Origin: an uncultured Selenomonadales bacterium
GTDB taxonomy: Bacteria; Bacillota; Clostridia; Christensenellales; QALW01
Direction of reading: 5' to 3'
NCBI GenBank assembly: GCA_905200615.1
Contig: CAJKLB010000007.1
Span: 1-64,000 of the forward strand
Length of the DNA: 64,000 bases
Notes under the pieces: model-generated
What the model saw: the letters and a program-made list of their open reading frames with translations, nothing else
Databases searched by the model: none
Told to the model about the DNA's origin: nothing
In this document: piece after piece, positions 25,617 through 35,310 of the stretch
Layout of the letters: every line of letters begins with the position of its first letter
How positions within the stretch are numbered: the first letter of the stretch is position 1
Made by a program: the position numbers and the translations under genes

Positions 25617-27257
25617 TCACGCGGCATCCGCCGTTTCGGTTTTGATAAAATACCAAGTGCTGATTTTGGAATATACATCAAAATCGCGTTTGATTCCCGA
25701 AGGCACAAGATCCGAACGGTACAGAAAGGTATTTCTTTCAAAAAAAAGTCCGATATGCGGAAGATCCCGTGCAAATACCGTTTGCAAATTATTGACGGCG
25801 TTTTTTAATTCATCCAGCGTATTCGCCTCGTCAATCTGCGCTAAAATGGCGTTCATTTCTTCGGAGGAATAGTTAGATAAATTTCCCTCGCCCTGGGAAA
25901 GCGCAAATTTTAAATTAGGCGCTTCAGAAAGATAGTAGCCGCTTATAATCAAATCATAGCGGTTATTTTTTACCGCATCTTTTAAATCGGTTTCATTCAA
26001 AGCATTTACATTGACTTTGATTCCCACGTCTTTTAAATTCCGCTCAATGGAGAGCGCCGCCTCACGCCGGACGGGATCCTCCGGCACATTGATCACGGCA
26101 AGAGAAAGTTCAATAACCGAACCGTTGGCTTCCAAATAACCGTCGCCGTCGGTATCCGCATACCCCAGTTGCGCCAGCAGTTCACGGGAGAGGGTAAGGT
26201 TGGTATCGTATCGCTGCACGTTCGCATTGGAAAGAGAAGAATCGTTGAACAACGGTTGCTCGGCACCGGTAGCTTTGGTCAAATAAATGTTATTGATAAT
26301 TTCCGTACGGTTGATCGCATAGGCAATAGCCCGGCGAAAATCGACTTGATTCAAAAACGGATTTTTAAAATTAGTGCCTAAATATACATAATTGCGTGAG
26401 GTATAATCCAGCGCAGAAACACCGTCGATGATCTCGTATATATCCGTAGTCATCAGAGAGGTGGGAACACAATCCAGTTCACCGGCCAAAAAGGCATTGA
26501 TAATGGCTTCCGTATCGACATACCCTACAGCGGTCACGCTTTCAAGTACAGGCGTTTTTTTCCACCACTTGGAATAGGCTTCCAGCTGCAGTCGGGTCCC
26601 TCCGTCAAACGAAAGGCTCTGCGCGTAAAAGCAACCGCTTCCATAGGGAATATCCATCGTAGAAGCGGACTTTCCGCTGTAATAAGCCTGGGGAATCACG
26701 GGAATATTCAGAGCATAGAGCAGCGCGTAGGATTTTACTTTCGGGTGCAGAATCAGCGTAGTACCGTAGCCTTCCGCGCTTTCAACATAATAGGAAAGCG
26801 TAGCGTAATAAATACTGGAAGGATCGCTCAAAATAGTATTAATGGTATACGCCGCATCACTGCCGCTTACTTCTCCCAACTCATTGTGCCAGTGTACGTT
26901 GCTTCGTATCTCAAACGTCCAGATATTTTGCGCGGCGTCATAGGTCCAGCTTTGTGCCAAGCAGGCAACAGGCTCCATGTTCTCATCAAATTCGATCAAA
27001 GGCTCAAAGATCATGGAATAAACATTGCGCATTTGTGCTTCTTTTAAATACAGCGGATGCATAGTTGCCGGAGAAAGCGTCATGGGAATCCGCAAAGTTC
27101 CCCCTGAGAGCGCTTCCGGCTGCTGTTCTTGTGTTACACCGGCGTCTCCCGGAGGGGATATAGGCATTTCCTCTTCTTGCCCAGAAGAGCACCCGCACAG
27201 CAGAAACAGAAGCAGCAGCGCCGTCAGTTTAAGCATAGAGCTTTTGATAAATTTCAT
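25617..27257 (-). CDS. Peptide/nickel-type ABC transporter substrate-binding lipoprotein
   Basis: A 546-residue SBP_bac_5 protein. The signal peptide ends in a lipobox (LLCGC, about residue 24), followed by an acidic/Pro linker and the opening LRIPMTLSPATMHPLYLKEAQ typical of oligopeptide-binding proteins. FRRAIAYAINRTEII in the middle is a conserved family segment. It would capture peptides or similar ligands outside the membrane. No permease or ATPase genes are adjacent. The start overlaps the upstream transglycosylase gene by 29 bases and has AGGTGA 8 bases upstream. Confidence 0.85.
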   Translation of the reverse strand: MKFIKSSMLKLTALLLLFLLCGCSSGQEEEMPISPPGDAGVTQEQQPEALSGGTLRIPMTLSPATMHPLYLKEAQMRNVYSMIFEPLIEFDENMEPVACLAQSWTYDAAQNIWTFEIRSNVHWHNELGEVSGSDAAYTINTILSDPSSIYYATLSYYVESAEGYGTTLILHPKVKSYALLYALNIPVIPQAYYSGKSASTMDIPYGSGCFYAQSLSFDGGTRLQLEAYSKWWKKTPVLESVTAVGYVDTEAIINAFLAGELDCVPTSLMTTDIYEIIDGVSALDYTSRNYVYLGTNFKNPFLNQVDFRRAIAYAINRTEIINNIYLTKATGAEQPLFNDSSLSNANVQRYDTNLTLSRELLAQLGYADTDGDGYLEANGSVIELSLAVINVPEDPVRREAALSIERNLKDVGIKVNVNALNETDLKDAVKNNRYDLIISGYYLSEAPNLKFALSQGEGNLSNYSSEEMNAILAQIDEANTLDELKNAVNNLQTVFARDLPHIGLFFERNTFLYRSDLVPSGIKRDFDVYSKISTWYFIKTETADAA

Positions 27258-27804
27258 AGCGAATCGTCACCTTTGAAAGATATTGAGACGTCTCTTTATA
27301 GGGAATGGCGTAAAGAGTTTTTCCGTCGGAAGAATATTTTTGATCCTGCAGCCATTGGCGCACGTTGCCCTCGCCGCCGTTATAGGCCGTAACGGCTAAG
27401 TTTATATCCCCGTTAAAGCGGGAAAGCAGATAAGAAAAATAGCAGCAGCCGATACGGATATTGGTTTGCGGATCGGTAAGCGCGGCAGGATCACAATCCA
27501 AATCATACTTTTCGGTAATCCACCGGGCGGTTTCCGGCAGCAGCTGCATCAGACCTACAGCCCCGGCGGAGGATTCCGCCGCCGGATCAAAACCGCTTTC
27601 CGTGCTGATAATAGCATAAACTAAATACTTATCCAGCCCGAATTCACTGCTGGACGCTTCCACATATTCGGAATATTGAATCGGCAGTTTTTGCCGAATA
27701 ACCGTATTGCTCCAAATAAAAGCTATGTATAACAAAAAGGCCAATAAAAGAGCCAGAACGATAATTTTAAGTACATTCCGCGAAATAAAGTTTCCTTTTG
27801 CCAT
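27229..27804 (-). CDS. Membrane-anchored lytic transglycosylase (SLT domain)
   Basis: The 191-residue protein has an N-terminal membrane segment (about residues 11-31) and an SLT domain: Glu69 in ISTESGFDP is the catalytic acid, followed by GAVGLMQLLPETA and AYNGGEGNVRQWL. These enzymes cleave peptidoglycan between MurNAc and GlcNAc outside the membrane. It begins 4 bases after coaE and overlaps the peptide-binding lipoprotein gene, so polA-coaE-slt-SBP form a tight minus-strand operon. Confidence 0.88.
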   Translation of the reverse strand: MAKGNFISRNVLKIIVLALLLAFLLYIAFIWSNTVIRQKLPIQYSEYVEASSSEFGLDKYLVYAIISTESGFDPAAESSAGAVGLMQLLPETARWITEKYDLDCDPAALTDPQTNIRIGCCYFSYLLSRFNGDINLAVTAYNGGEGNVRQWLQDQKYSSDGKTLYAIPYKETSQYLSKVTIRYEIYQKLYA

Positions 27805-27808
27805 AGGG

Positions 27809-28390
27809 TTATCCTCCCAGTTTTTTTATAATTTCATCCGCTTGACGCAGGGTCTGCTCTCTCGATCCGCTGTTATCAATAATAAAATCCGCTTTTTTTC
27901 CGCGCTCAGTATCGTCAATCTGACGGGAAATACGGTAAAGAATCTCCCGGCGCGCAAGTCCGTCGCGTATCTGCGCCCGCCGGACGCGCGTTTCCGTTTC
28001 GCACACAACGACGATAATCTTATCGCATACCGTATATAAACCGCTTTCAATCAGCAGCGGCGCGTCAATGATTTTTATTTCCGCACGGCATTCATTTGCC
28101 CGACGCAGAAGTTCCGATTGAATCATCGGATGCAGAATTTCGTTGAGCCATTTGGTACGATCGGGACTTTGAAACACATATTCCGCCAATTTTCTGCGAT
28201 TCAGCGAACCGTCTTCACAGAAAAAGCTCTTGCCGAAAACGCGCAAAATAGCCTGCGCGCCGGGTCCGTCTTTTTGAGTAATTTCGCGGGCAACGGCATC
28301 CGCATCAAATACGGGAATCCCTTTTTGGGCAAAATAGGCCGATACCGTACTTTTTCCTGAAGCGATGCCGCCGGTAAGACCTACGATCAT
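27809..28390 (-). CDS. coaE: Dephospho-CoA kinase
   Basis: The 193-residue enzyme performs the last step of CoA synthesis. Its P-loop is GLTGGIASGKST (residues 4-15), followed by the family segments FDADAVAREI and DAPLLIESG. The start codon overlaps the polA stop by 4 bases (ATGA), as is common for polA-(mutM)-coaE arrangements in Gram-positive bacteria. Confidence 0.93.
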   Translation of the reverse strand: MIVGLTGGIASGKSTVSAYFAQKGIPVFDADAVAREITQKDGPGAQAILRVFGKSFFCEDGSLNRRKLAEYVFQSPDRTKWLNEILHPMIQSELLRRANECRAEIKIIDAPLLIESGLYTVCDKIIVVVCETETRVRRAQIRDGLARREILYRISRQIDDTERGKKADFIIDNSGSREQTLRQADEIIKKLGG

Positions 28391-30888
28391 TTCAATTCAA
28401 ACCATGTCCTTCCCACATTCGTTTCAACCAACAGCGGCACGGAAAGCGCCATCACGTTTTCCATCTGTTCCTTTAAAAGTTCAGCCGCCTGCCGGGCATC
28501 CTGTTGATGTACCTCCAGAATCAGTTCATCATGCACCTGCAGAATCAGCTGACCCCGGATACCGGAATTCTTTAGGCTTTCATGAACGTTGAGCATAGCT
28601 AATTTAATGATATCGGCGGCGCTGCCCTGAATCGGCGCGTTCATCGCTATGCGTTCGCCGAAGGAACGCACGTTATAATTCTGCGCGCGCAGCTGCGGAA
28701 TCTCCCGCCGCCGACCCAGCAGAGTCGTAACAAATCCCTTTTCTTTAGCGCTATGCACACAGGCGTCCATATATTCCTTTACCTTAGGATATTTATGAAA
28801 ATACCTTTCGATAAATTCGGCGGCTTCCTTTCGCGTGACCCCGGTATTTTTAGCCAAGCCGAAATCACTGATGCCGTAAACAATGCCGAAATTTACGGCT
28901 TTGGCCGCGCTGCGCTGCGCCGGCGTAACAGCCGAAATATCGGTATTAAAAACCTCCGCCGCCGTACGCGCATGAATATCCTCATTGTTTAAAAACGCCT
29001 GAATCAACGTTTCATCGCCCGAAAGATGCGCCAGAATTCGAAGCTCTATTTGAGAATAATCGGCGTTTACCAGTAAAAAATCCTCTTTTTCGGCACGAAA
29101 AGCCCGGCGGATATTTTTGCCGTAAACCGTGCGCACGGGAATGTTCTGTAAATTCGGTTCGGTACTGGAAATCCGTCCGGTAGCCGTAACCGCCTGATTA
29201 AAGGTAGAGTGAATCCGTCCTGTTTTAGGGGAAATCAAAGGATACATGCCGTCTACATAAGTACTTTTCAGCTTCTGCGCCTGCCGATATTCGATGATAG
29301 GCTGAATAATGGGATGATCCAGCTGCTCCAGTACATCGTTATCCGTAGAATAGCCGGTTTTTGTTTTCCGCTTAGCCGGCAGCCCTAAATCCCCGAAAAG
29401 AACCTCGCCCAGCTGTTTGGGACTGTTGATATTAAAGCTCTGCCGCCCCGAAAGCGCAAAGATTTCGGCCGAAAGCTCATGGATCCTTTCACTGAACTCG
29501 CTGCCTAATGTACGCAGGATATCGGCATCCACAAAAAAGCCGACCTGCTCCATATCAAACAACACCCGCGCCAGCGGAAGTTCAACATTCTGATACAGCG
29601 GAAGCAGCTGTTTTTTCTGCATTTCCTTTTGCTGCCGGGCAAAGATATACGGCAGCGCGGCGGCACCGGGTACGGTACGGTATTTTTCCGCAATACGCGC
29701 AAAAGAAAAATCCTCGTTTCCGGCATCAATCAAATATTCCGCCAGCATCACATCGCCGGAGATATTGGAGATATCGCAGGAGAAAAAATGCATGGCCTGC
29801 TTGGAATCATAAAACACCTTTTTAATCTCTTGATTTTCTAACAGCGGACGCACCAAGGCTTCGGCCGCTTCTTTTTCCATACCGCCGGAGAGCAGATCCA
29901 CCGAAAGGGGAAGGCTGTACTGCGTTTGCCCGCCGCAGCAAAGGGTGATCTCACTCTCGGTAAAATATACCGCCAGCGTATCGCCCGTAAAACGGAATTC
30001 CTCAAAGGGTCTGGTCTCAAAAGTAAAGCGGGATTCCGTTTTGCCGGTGCGCTCCAACAGACTTTTCATCTGATACCGCGTGAAGAGTTCAGCCGCCACA
30101 TCGTTTTGCGCGGGAGTATAGACGCACTCGTCCAGAGGCGCCACTTCCACATCCCGCACAATGGTAGCTAAAAACTTACTCTCTTTTGCCTCTTCCGCTC
30201 CCGCTCGGATTTTTTGGCCCAATTTGCCGGGAATTTCCTCAGCATGCGCCAGCACGCTTTCCAATGACCGATATTTTTCCAGCAAAGAAAGCGCCGTCTT
30301 TTCGCCTACTCCGGCGATTCCGGGAATATTGTCGGAGGAATCGCCCATCAGCCCCTTTAAATCACAGATCTGCGCGGAAGTCAGCCCATATACGTCCATC
30401 AGTCCCCCGGGCGTAAGCTTTTCCACTTCGGTAATGCCCTTTTTGGTAAGCCAAACCGTTGTATGCTCGCTGATCAGCTGCAGCGCGTCGCGGTCACCGG
30501 TAAGAATAACGCATTCGCCGCCTGCTTCATCCGAAAGCAGGGAATACGTGCCGATAATATCATCTGCCTCAAAGCCGGGAACTTCCACACAGCGTACACC
30601 CAAGGCAGTCAATACTTCTTTTAACAGGGGAATTTGGGGAACCAGCTCCTCCGGCATTTTTTTGCGGCCGGCCTTATATTCGGCATATCTTTCGTGCCGG
30701 AAGGTGGGCTGCTTTACATCAAAAGCACATACCGCATGATCCGGCTGATATTCATCGGCCACGCGGTAAAACATTTTCAAAAAGCCGTATACGGCGTTGG
30801 TATAGGTGCCGTCCTGGGTAGAAAGCAGCGGAAGCGCGTAAAAGGCGCGGTTGATCAGGCTGTTTCCGTCAATTAAAAGTGTTTTCAC
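28387..30888 (-). CDS. polA: DNA polymerase I
   Basis: An 833-residue enzyme for repair and Okazaki-fragment processing. The N-terminal 5'-3' exonuclease domain spans about residues 1-290 (LLIDGNSLINRAFYALP, GFEADDIIGT, GLMGDSSDNIPGI). The middle exonuclease-like domain lacks the acidic proofreading motifs, as in Bacillus and Clostridium enzymes. The polymerase domain has motif A (NADYSQIELRILAHLS), motif B (KAVNFGIVYG) and motif C (QVHDELILEV). The GTG at 30888 gives the usual N-terminus with GAGG upstream. An ATG 27 bases further up would add nine odd residues. It is first in the operon with coaE. Confidence 0.93.
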   Translation of the reverse strand: MKTLLIDGNSLINRAFYALPLLSTQDGTYTNAVYGFLKMFYRVADEYQPDHAVCAFDVKQPTFRHERYAEYKAGRKKMPEELVPQIPLLKEVLTALGVRCVEVPGFEADDIIGTYSLLSDEAGGECVILTGDRDALQLISEHTTVWLTKKGITEVEKLTPGGLMDVYGLTSAQICDLKGLMGDSSDNIPGIAGVGEKTALSLLEKYRSLESVLAHAEEIPGKLGQKIRAGAEEAKESKFLATIVRDVEVAPLDECVYTPAQNDVAAELFTRYQMKSLLERTGKTESRFTFETRPFEEFRFTGDTLAVYFTESEITLCCGGQTQYSLPLSVDLLSGGMEKEAAEALVRPLLENQEIKKVFYDSKQAMHFFSCDISNISGDVMLAEYLIDAGNEDFSFARIAEKYRTVPGAAALPYIFARQQKEMQKKQLLPLYQNVELPLARVLFDMEQVGFFVDADILRTLGSEFSERIHELSAEIFALSGRQSFNINSPKQLGEVLFGDLGLPAKRKTKTGYSTDNDVLEQLDHPIIQPIIEYRQAQKLKSTYVDGMYPLISPKTGRIHSTFNQAVTATGRISSTEPNLQNIPVRTVYGKNIRRAFRAEKEDFLLVNADYSQIELRILAHLSGDETLIQAFLNNEDIHARTAAEVFNTDISAVTPAQRSAAKAVNFGIVYGISDFGLAKNTGVTRKEAAEFIERYFHKYPKVKEYMDACVHSAKEKGFVTTLLGRRREIPQLRAQNYNVRSFGERIAMNAPIQGSAADIIKLAMLNVHESLKNSGIRGQLILQVHDELILEVHQQDARQAAELLKEQMENVMALSVPLLVETNVGRTWFELK

Positions 30889-30915
30889 AAAAACCTCGCA
30901 TCCGGCGGGAACCAT

Positions 30916-31489
30916 TTCCGCCGTTTTTATTATAAAATAAGTATACCACGTTTAAGCAAAAAGTAAAAGAGAATTTCTTTTCTTGCGGCGGTACCTATTT
31001 TATCCCTAAATTGCAATAGCAAACAGGATATTATGAAACAGAAAATCAGAGCTGTGGTAATGAAAGCTTTTGTGAGGAAAATTGTTGATTCCATGTTGGG
31101 CAAAAGCAACTTGCGATAATGACTTTCTTTTCGGGAAGAAGCGGTGAACAAGAGAGTTTTATACCTCTTTCGTAGAATGAATACGGATGAACGCAGTGCA
31201 CTTTTGTTGATTTTTACAGGGTTCTTCCCAAACCATCCAATTCGCTGCCGTTTTCGCTTTTGACAGACTGAAAAACAGTGTCTGCGATACCCCTTTTTAT
31301 AGGTCCTATTTCCTTTTACAATGAACCTGCGTATTTTACCGGTTTTTTCGCGTAAAAATAGTCTGTACTTTACAAGCGGTTTATGGTATAATAAAAAAAA
31401 GTCTATATTCGCGGAACTCAGCGTATCAGCAGGGGAAAGCCCGATGTCTTTCCGTTTCCGCTATCCTTTTGTTCAAAGGAGGAGACAAC
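30916..31489. other. 0.57-kb intergenic region between divergent polA and glgA
   Basis: No credible gene is seen. It holds the divergent promoters; the glgA extended -10 is listed separately, and TATAAT-like sequence lies near 30937 for polA. A short GACAGACTGAAAAACAGTGTCTG-like imperfect inverted repeat occurs near 31265-31288. Confidence 0.5.
31384..31392 (+). promoter_or_regulatory. Extended -10 promoter of the glycogen operon
   Basis: TGGTATAAT fits TGnTATAAT and lies about 98 bases before the glgA start, leaving an untranslated leader. Confidence 0.5.
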
Positions 31490-32893
31490 ATGAAAGTTTT
31501 ATTTGCCGCGTCGGAGGCGGCGCCCTTTGCCAAGGTAGGGGGACTTGCCGATGTAATAGGTTCGCTGCCGATTGCCTTAGCGCAAAAAGGCATTGAAACG
31601 GCGATCATTCTTCCTAAATACAAGGTAATCGATCCCAAATATCAAGGATCTTTTTTAGGCAGTACCGAAGTTTGCCTGGGATGGCGAAGACAGTACGCGG
31701 GGCTTTTTGCCTTAGAATACCGTGGGGTAAAGGTGTTTTTTGTCGATAATGAATATTATTTCGGTTCCGACTCCGTATACGGCTACATGGAAGGCGAAGC
31801 AGAAAAATATGCCTTTTTTTCTTTGGCCGTACCGGCGCTTTTGCCGCTTGCGGGATTTATGCCGGATATTCTGCATTGTAACGATTGGCAGACGGGGTTG
31901 CTGCCGCTGTTGCTCAAGCAGCGTAATTCTTCGATAAAAACCGTGATGACGATTCATAACCTGCAATATCAGGGCACATTCAGCCAACAGGTTTTGAAAG
32001 ATCTGCTTGGATTTTCCGACGAATTGTTTACTACGGATCGTTTGGAATTTTACGGCGGCGCCAGTTTTTTAAAAGGCGGACTGCTGTATGCGGATAAGCT
32101 GACTACGGTAAGCCCTACTTACCGGGAGGAAACGCTGACGCCCGAATACGGTCAGAAAATGGAAGGCGTACTTGCTTGCCGCGCCAAAGATTATACCGGT
32201 ATTTTGAACGGCCTTGACGAAGAAGATTATAATCCCGCAAACGATCCGCTGATTCCCTTTCCTTATTCTCTGCCTGAGGGAAAGGCAAAAAACAAAGCCG
32301 CGCTTCAGCAGGAGCTGGGCTTAACCCAGGAATCTGTGCCGCTGGTAGCGGTTGTTTCCCGCCTTTATGATCAAAAAGGACTTTCTCTGATTCGTGAAAA
32401 ATTGCATGAACTGTTGTTTTCTCAAAAATTTCAGCTGGCAGTACTGGGAACGGGCGAGGCAGAATATGAACGGTTCTTTACGGATATCGCCCGGTGGTAT
32501 AACGGCCGCGTCGCGGTACGTATCGGGTATGACAACGGCCTGGCACATCGTATTTATGCCGGATCCGATCTGTTTTTAATGCCTTCACGGTTTGAGCCTT
32601 GCGGGATTTCTCAGCTGATTGCCATGCGTTACGGCACACTGCCGGTTGTGCGGCGCACCGGCGGACTGAACGATACCGTAAAGGACGTAGGGGACGACGG
32701 CTGGGGCTTTTGTTTCGACTGCTATGATTCCGCCTCTATGGCTGACGCGCTTTGCCGGGGAATTGCTTATTCCCATAATGCCGCCGCATGGAAAAGCGCG
32801 CAGATAAAGGCCATGAAACAAGATTTTTCTTGGAAAAAAAGCGCGGAAGAATATGAAAAAATTTATAAACAGCTTTGCGGAGGTGAACTTTGA
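31490..32893 (+). CDS. glgA: Glycogen synthase (ADP-glucose starch synthase)
   Basis: A 467-residue GT5 enzyme that extends alpha-1,4-glucan from a nucleotide sugar. It shows the N-terminal KVGGLADV signature (residues 15-22, sugar-nucleotide binding), HCNDWQTGLLP, and the C-terminal PSRFEPCGISQLIAMRYG and RRTGGLNDTV segments. AAAGGAGG lies upstream of the ATG at 31490; an upstream TTG is not needed. Its stop overlaps the glgP start (TGATG), so translation is coupled. glgC, glgD and glgB are not in the window. Confidence 0.93.
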   Translation: MKVLFAASEAAPFAKVGGLADVIGSLPIALAQKGIETAIILPKYKVIDPKYQGSFLGSTEVCLGWRRQYAGLFALEYRGVKVFFVDNEYYFGSDSVYGYMEGEAEKYAFFSLAVPALLPLAGFMPDILHCNDWQTGLLPLLLKQRNSSIKTVMTIHNLQYQGTFSQQVLKDLLGFSDELFTTDRLEFYGGASFLKGGLLYADKLTTVSPTYREETLTPEYGQKMEGVLACRAKDYTGILNGLDEEDYNPANDPLIPFPYSLPEGKAKNKAALQQELGLTQESVPLVAVVSRLYDQKGLSLIREKLHELLFSQKFQLAVLGTGEAEYERFFTDIARWYNGRVAVRIGYDNGLAHRIYAGSDLFLMPSRFEPCGISQLIAMRYGTLPVVRRTGGLNDTVKDVGDDGWGFCFDCYDSASMADALCRGIAYSHNAAAWKSAQIKAMKQDFSWKKSAEEYEKIYKQLCGGEL

Positions 32894-35310
32894 TGGAGAA
32901 ACAAACAATTTTAGACGGCATTGCCCGAAAGCTGAAGGGTCACTTCGGTACCAACGTAAAAAACGCTACACGGCTGCAGCTGTATAAAGCGGTTTCCCTT
33001 TTGGCGCGGGATCAGATTATGGAGCAGTGGATTGATACCAACCGGCGCATAGAAGAACAAAAAAGTAAGGTAGTATATTATCTTTCGCTTGAATTTTTAA
33101 TGGGTAAATTTTTAGGCGCGAATCTGTTGGCGTTAGGGGAGTATGAAAATTATAAAAATGCCCTGGAATCCATAGGAATTTCGCTGGAAGATTTAGAGCA
33201 GGTAGAACAGGACGCGGGACTTGGCAACGGCGGGTTAGGGCGGCTGGCCGCATGCTTTTTAGATTCTCTGTCTACTTTGTCCCTGCCGGCGGTAGGATGC
33301 GGCATCCGGTATGATTACGGCCTTTTCCGCCAAAAAATCGTAGACGGCATGCAGATTGAGATGCCCGACAACTGGCTCGCGGACGGCTGCGCGTGGGAGA
33401 TTCCCCATAACGAGGAAAAATATGAAATTCTCTTTAACGGCAAAGTGATTGAATATTATGATGAATACGGCAATATGCGCCATCGTTTAGAGGAATATCA
33501 TAAAGTTCTTGCCGTGCCTTATGATATTCCCATATGCGGCGGGAAGGACGGCATTGTCAATACCCTGCGTATATGGAGTGCCCGCTCACCGGTATATTTG
33601 GATATGAGTTATTTCGGTCAGGGCGATTATATCCGTGCCGGACAGGAAAAAGAGCTGGCCGAAACGATTTCCCGCGTGCTTTATCCAAATGATTCTCATA
33701 ATGCCGGGAAAAGTCTTCGTCTGCGGCAGCAGTACTTTTTTACCTCCGCTACGCTTCAGTATATGCTGGATCGGCACAAAAAACTGGGCCTCAGTATCCA
33801 TGATCTTCCCCAATATGTGGCGGTGCAAATCAATGATACCCATCCTTCTATTGCGATTGCCGAGCTGATGCGTCTGCTGGTGGACAGGGAACTGCTGCCT
33901 TGGGAAGAAGCATGGGAGATCTGCCAAAAAGTATTTTCCTATACCAATCATACAATTATGTGGGAGGCACTGGAACGCTGGCCCGCCTATCTGATGCAGA
34001 ATTTGCTGCCCAGGGTGTTTATGATTATTCAGGAAATCGATCGCCGCTTCCGCGTCGAGGCCGAGCGCGCGTATCCCGGGGAGGAAAGTAAAATCAATGA
34101 TATGATGCCTCTTGCTTACGGCCAGGTCAATATGGCCAACCTTTGTCTTGTCTGCTGCCATAAGGTAAACGGCGTATCCGCTTTACATACCGAAATTTTA
34201 CGCAAAAATCTTTTTAAAAACTTTATTCCTTTGCGCCAAAATCAGCTGATCAGCATCACCAACGGCGTTACGCCGCGGCGCTGGCTGCGACAGGCCAACC
34301 CCGCGCTTTCCTCTTTGATCTCGCGCACCCTCGGCACAGAAGAATGGCTGCGGCAGCTCTCGCTTTTAGCGCAGCTGGAACCTTTCGCCAAAGAGACTGC
34401 TTTCCGGGAAGAATTTATGCGCATAAAACGGCAAAATAAGCAGCGGCTGGCGGAATATATTTTAAAGCATAACTCAATTGAGGTAAATCCTGATTCTATT
34501 TTTGATATTCAGGTGAAGCGGCTGCATGAATATAAACGGCAAATGCTGAACGTGCTGAAAATTCTTTACCTGTATTTTGATATCAAGGAAAACCATAATC
34601 CCCACAAGCCGGCAACGTTTATTTTCGGCGCCAAAGCTTCACCGGGCTATGTGCGAGCCAAACAGGTGATTACAATGATTCATTCGGTAGCCCGGCTGGT
34701 GAACAATGATCCGGAGGTAAACGGTATTCTGCGGGTAGTATTTATTGAAAATTACTGTGTTTCCAACGCGCAGCTTTTGATGCCGGCCGCTGATATCAGC
34801 GAACAGATCTCTATGGCCGGCAAGGAAGCTTCCGGCACGGGCAATATGAAGTTCATGATGAACGGTGCCCTCACTCTGGGTACGCTGGACGGCGCGAATG
34901 TGGAAATGCATGAAATTTTAGGCGATGAAAATATCTTCCTTTTCGGATTGAAGGCAGAAGAGGCAGAAAGCCTTTCTACCGCGGGAAGTTACCGCCCGAT
35001 GGACTACTATAATCAAAACGCGATGCTGCGCCGGGTCATTGATTCCTTGGCAGACGGTACGCTTAGAGGCGATGTGGCGAGTATTAAGAATTATCTGTTA
35101 GACGGCGACGGCGGTACCCCTGATCCTTACCTGTGCTTAGCGGATTTTGCGCCCTATATTCAAGCGTATGAAAAATTAGAGCAGCTCTATGCCGATTCGG
35201 ATCTTTGGGCGGAAAAAGCCATCATCAATACCGCGCGCTCCCATTTCTTTTCCAGTGACCGCAGTATTGAGGAGTATAACAGCAAAATATGGAATCTTTC
35301 AACGGTATAA
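32893..35310 (+). CDS. glgP: Glycogen/maltodextrin phosphorylase
   Basis: The 805-residue GT35 enzyme releases glucose-1-phosphate from alpha-1,4-glucan with PLP. It has the N-terminal YYLSLEFLMGKFLGANL, the GLGNGGLGRLAACFLDS segment and the PLP-lysine region EASGTGNMKFMMNGALTLG. Its start shares bases with the glgA stop, with GGAGGTGA just upstream. The GH13 gene begins 22 bases before its end, so the three genes form one storage-glucan operon. Confidence 0.93.
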   Translation: MEKQTILDGIARKLKGHFGTNVKNATRLQLYKAVSLLARDQIMEQWIDTNRRIEEQKSKVVYYLSLEFLMGKFLGANLLALGEYENYKNALESIGISLEDLEQVEQDAGLGNGGLGRLAACFLDSLSTLSLPAVGCGIRYDYGLFRQKIVDGMQIEMPDNWLADGCAWEIPHNEEKYEILFNGKVIEYYDEYGNMRHRLEEYHKVLAVPYDIPICGGKDGIVNTLRIWSARSPVYLDMSYFGQGDYIRAGQEKELAETISRVLYPNDSHNAGKSLRLRQQYFFTSATLQYMLDRHKKLGLSIHDLPQYVAVQINDTHPSIAIAELMRLLVDRELLPWEEAWEICQKVFSYTNHTIMWEALERWPAYLMQNLLPRVFMIIQEIDRRFRVEAERAYPGEESKINDMMPLAYGQVNMANLCLVCCHKVNGVSALHTEILRKNLFKNFIPLRQNQLISITNGVTPRRWLRQANPALSSLISRTLGTEEWLRQLSLLAQLEPFAKETAFREEFMRIKRQNKQRLAEYILKHNSIEVNPDSIFDIQVKRLHEYKRQMLNVLKILYLYFDIKENHNPHKPATFIFGAKASPGYVRAKQVITMIHSVARLVNNDPEVNGILRVVFIENYCVSNAQLLMPAADISEQISMAGKEASGTGNMKFMMNGALTLGTLDGANVEMHEILGDENIFLFGLKAEEAESLSTAGSYRPMDYYNQNAMLRRVIDSLADGTLRGDVASIKNYLLDGDGGTPDPYLCLADFAPYIQAYEKLEQLYADSDLWAEKAIINTARSHFFSSDRSIEEYNSKIWNLSTV

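Noticed and set aside
30161..30739. Long open frame (192 codons) antisense to polA
   Set aside because: It is a shadow of the polA coding sequence; polA is conserved along its whole length and the antisense product has no recognisable features.
33586..34161. Long open frame antisense to glgP
   Set aside because: glgP is intact in the other strand and its codon pattern explains the open antisense frame.
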